From Yeosuana aquiaggeris (lineage in GTDB: Bacteria; Bacteroidota; Bacteroidia; Flavobacteriales; Flavobacteriaceae), in the NCBI RefSeq assembly GCF_044003965.1, contig NZ_JBAWKC010000001.1, forward strand, positions 558,001-622,000: 64,000 bases of DNA, given 5' to 3'. Position numbers and translations under genes: made by a program. Every line of letters starts with the position of its first letter. Within the stretch, counting starts at the first letter, position 1. The notes under the pieces were generated by a model that was not told the origin of the DNA, did no database searches, and worked only from the letters and a program-made list of their open reading frames with translations. Of this stretch, positions 61,539 through 64,000 are shown one piece after another.

Positions 61539-64000
61539 ATGAAAAAAACTACTCAATTTTTATTATTAACTGTAGCCCTTATATTCTCTACAGTTGCAAT
61601 GTCACAAAGCACTATTACGGGTACGGTAATGGATGCTGATTTGAATGCGCCTTTACCAGGTGCAAACATTATTGAAAAAGGAACTACTAATGGGGTCTCT
61701 TCAGACTTTGATGGTAAGTTTACTTTAACAACACAAGCTACTTCTGGAAAAATAGTCGTGTCTTATGTTGGTTACGGTTCTATAACTTTAACGTTTGACG
61801 GAAGTAAAGATTTAGGAGAAATAACCTTATCTGCTGATAATTCTTTGGGTGAGATAGTCATTGTAGGAATTGCAGATGTGGCAGTAGACAGAAAAACACC
61901 TGTTGCTGTTTCTTCAATAAAAGCATCAGAAATTGCTTTAAAAGTTGGAAACATGGAGTTTCCAGAAATCATGAATACCACACCAGGAGTTTATGCTACT
62001 AAGCAAGGTGGTGGTTATGGAGATTCAAGAATTAGTTTACGTGGATTTGACCAAAGTAATACGTCTTTTCTTATTAACGGTCAACCTGTAAACGATATGG
62101 AAAACGGATGGGTTTATTGGTCTAACTGGCAAGGTTTAACCGATGTTGCTTCTGGAATTCAAATACAAAGAGGTATTGGAGCGTCAAGATTAGCAGTACC
62201 TTCAGTTGGTGGTACAGTATCTATTTTTACTAAAGCTGCAGAGCGTAAGCAAGGCGGTTCTGTGTCACAAGTTATTGGTAATGATGCTTACACAAAAACA
62301 ACAGCATCATATAGCACAGGTCAAAATGAAAAAGGTTGGTCTAGTAGTTTCTTATTATCTAAATGGTCTGGTGATGGTTATGTAAACTTCACAAAAGGTT
62401 CAGGATGGACTTATTTTGCAGCCGTTGGATATGCTCCAGAAGGCTCTAAACATGAATTCAATTTTTCATTCTTAGGAGCTGGTCAATGGCATCACCAACG
62501 TGATGTTTGGGTATCGATTCGCGATTACCAAAATTTTGGAGACAACGGTGTAGACAGAAGATGGAACACTAACGGTGGCTATTTAAATGGCGAGGAGTTT
62601 AACATGAGAAGAAACTTCTACAACAAACCATTAGCAACCCTTAACTGGGATTATGAAATTTCAGACAATGTTAAATTATCGACATCATTCTACGGTTCTG
62701 CTGGTCGTGGTGGTGGTACGGGTCCAAGAGGAAATAACTTCCGTAATGCAGATATTGACTTATATCCTTTCAATATAGATTTGACTGAGCACCTGAATAA
62801 TAGAGGTAGAGGAGCTGCTTCAAGAAATCCAGACGGATCAATCAATTTTGATAATGTAGTTAATGTAAACCGCACTACTACAACCCCTTACACAGGAGGA
62901 ATTGGTGCATATGATGGATTATTAATTGGATCTAATGGGTTTAGAGATGATGGCGTTAACAGATCCGTACTTGTTAGGAGAGCTTCAATGAATTCTCATG
63001 ACTGGATTGGAATGATTTCTAATTTAGATTTCAACGCAGGAAAAATGAGATATAGTATTGGTGTTGATTTACGTGACTATACCGGTTACCACTACCGTGC
63101 TTTAGAAAACCTAATGGGCTTAGACGGTTATTATTCTACGGGTAATAAAAATAGTGCAGGTGAAATTATTGAAACGACCATTAAGGCGTCGCCTTTTAAG
63201 AATACAGGTTTAAAAGGGCCTATGATTGATTATTATAACATTGGTTATGTTGGATGGCAAGGTGTTAACGGTTTGGCAGAATATTCTAACGAAGATTCAT
63301 TTACGGCTGTTTTACAAGCTGGATTATCTAATCAGTCATTCCAAAGAGAAGATTTATTTGATCAGCCTACTAGTCCTCTAAGTAAGAAGAAAAATGTAGG
63401 TGGTGGTTACATAAAAGGTGGTGCTAACTACAACATAAATGATGCGAATAACGTGTTTGTTAATGCCGGATATATTAGTCGTCAACCAAACTTTGATGCA
63501 GTATTCCCTAATTTTGCAAACGCCATTAACCCAGATCTTCAAAATGAAAAGATCACTTCTTTTGAAGTAGGTTACGGCTTACGCTTACCATCATTCACTA
63601 TGAATGTAAACTTATATTCAACCAAGTGGGGTAACCGTTTTGTGTCTAGAAGTTTTACAAATACTGGAGGTACCACAGGTACAGCTCAGTTTAAAAATAT
63701 TGAAGAATTACACAACGGTTTTGAACTTGAAGCTAAATATACAGTGGCATCTAACTTCAAATTATCAGGGATGTTATCTATAGGAGACTGGAAATATACT
63801 AAGGATTTTACATCAACATTATTTGATGATACCAACACACAAATTGGTACAGGAACACTTTATACTAAAGATGCTAAAATAGGTGATGCTGCTCAGTTTG
63901 TTTCTTTTATACAAGCTGACTATGGTGTTGGTGATCACTTATTCTTTGATTTAGGTTGGAGAAATGTTAATAATCTATATGCGGATTACAGTATTGTAGA
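61539..64000 (+). CDS. TonB-dependent receptor with carboxypeptidase-like domain (3' end outside window)
   Basis: Starts at ATG 61539 and is open to the end of the window (820 codons), so the barrel end is missing. Signal peptide to about residue 22 (LLLTVALIFSTVAMSQ), carboxypeptidase-regulatory-like domain ~23-105 (STITGTVMDADLNAPLPGANI, FDGKFTLTTQATSGKIVVSYVGYG), then plug ~115-235 (TPGVYATKQGGGYGDSRISLRGF, SFLINGQPVNDMENGWVYWSNW). The barrel has a Gly-rich loop (SAGRGGGTGPRGN). GWVYWSNW just after the plug is found in a group of Bacteroidota receptors of unknown ligand. No partner gene is in view. Confidence 0.87.
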   Translation, partial: MKKTTQFLLLTVALIFSTVAMSQSTITGTVMDADLNAPLPGANIIEKGTTNGVSSDFDGKFTLTTQATSGKIVVSYVGYGSITLTFDGSKDLGEITLSADNSLGEIVIVGIADVAVDRKTPVAVSSIKASEIALKVGNMEFPEIMNTTPGVYATKQGGGYGDSRISLRGFDQSNTSFLINGQPVNDMENGWVYWSNWQGLTDVASGIQIQRGIGASRLAVPSVGGTVSIFTKAAERKQGGSVSQVIGNDAYTKTTASYSTGQNEKGWSSSFLLSKWSGDGYVNFTKGSGWTYFAAVGYAPEGSKHEFNFSFLGAGQWHHQRDVWVSIRDYQNFGDNGVDRRWNTNGGYLNGEEFNMRRNFYNKPLATLNWDYEISDNVKLSTSFYGSAGRGGGTGPRGNNFRNADIDLYPFNIDLTEHLNNRGRGAASRNPDGSINFDNVVNVNRTTTTPYTGGIGAYDGLLIGSNGFRDDGVNRSVLVRRASMNSHDWIGMISNLDFNAGKMRYSIGVDLRDYTGYHYRALENLMGLDGYYSTGNKNSAGEIIETTIKASPFKNTGLKGPMIDYYNIGYVGWQGVNGLAEYSNEDSFTAVLQAGLSNQSFQREDLFDQPTSPLSKKKNVGGGYIKGGANYNINDANNVFVNAGYISRQPNFDAVFPNFANAINPDLQNEKITSFEVGYGLRLPSFTMNVNLYSTKWGNRFVSRSFTNTGGTTGTAQFKNIEELHNGFELEAKYTVASNFKLSGMLSIGDWKYTKDFTSTLFDDTNTQIGTGTLYTKDAKIGDAAQFVSFIQADYGVGDHLFFDLGWRNVNNLYADYSIV

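Overview
The window is a 64 kb piece of an AT-rich Bacteroidota chromosome, almost certainly from a marine-type member of the Flavobacteriaceae. The evidence is: TonB-dependent outer-membrane receptors, two secreted proteins with type IX secretion (T9SS) C-terminal domains of type A and type B, atpD-atpC detached from the rest of the ATP synthase genes, a panC-panD-UPF0104-radA block of the kind seen in this family, promoters with the Bacteroidota -7 box TAnnTTTG, and little Shine-Dalgarno signal. I saw no rRNA, tRNA, transposase, phage gene or CRISPR array.

Layout. 1-1.35 kb: 3' end of a TonB-dependent receptor. 1.35-2.76 kb: a stretch with no conventional gene that holds, on the minus strand, three tandem copies of a 28-34 residue peptide gene sharing the C-terminus HA[IV]AASYAIHR, two with a near-identical long leader and promoter region, plus a duplicated scrap of the receptor 3' end and interspersed repeats. 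This is the most novel item. 2.8-13.1 kb: a T9SS cargo protein, recX, a small barrel protein, a JmjC-like cupin protein, an alpha/beta hydrolase, a BtuB-like receptor, an M61 peptidase and a DUF2975/HTH pair with its own palindromic operator. 13.1-15.2 kb: a lectin-like T9SS type B protein followed by a 51 bp copy of the HTH gene's 3' end. 15.2-20.3 kb: an SOS-type mutagenesis cassette (Y-family polymerase, short DnaE-like polymerase, divergent LexA-like S24 repressor). 20.4-30.9 kb: sodium/solute symporter, atpC-atpD, a TonB receptor with a GDSL lipoprotein partner, glmS.

31-43.3 kb: a DUF4270 lipoprotein and a one-domain GT5 protein face panC-panD-flippase-like protein-pseudo-esterase-radA-NIPSNAP, then ileS and a DksA-like gene. 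43.4-53 kb: lspA, a CxxC hypothetical protein, a minus-strand operon (retropepsin-like RimB-type protein, RimK-type ligase, M14-type deacylase, formate-tetrahydrofolate enzyme), uvrC and a patatin-barrel fusion. 53-64 kb: a family 9 glycosyltransferase, homogentisate dioxygenase and hydroxyphenylpyruvate dioxygenase (tyrosine degradation), DUF3108, tryptophan 2,3-dioxygenase, an M23 lipoprotein and pgi in a tightly packed run, and the 5' part of another TonB receptor.

Most genes are chromosomal housekeeping or envelope functions. Accessory signs are concentrated at 1.3-2.8 kb and 12.3-15.3 kb, where duplications and gene-end remnants show local rearrangement. Function calls rest on motif recognition by eye; no database search was possible.
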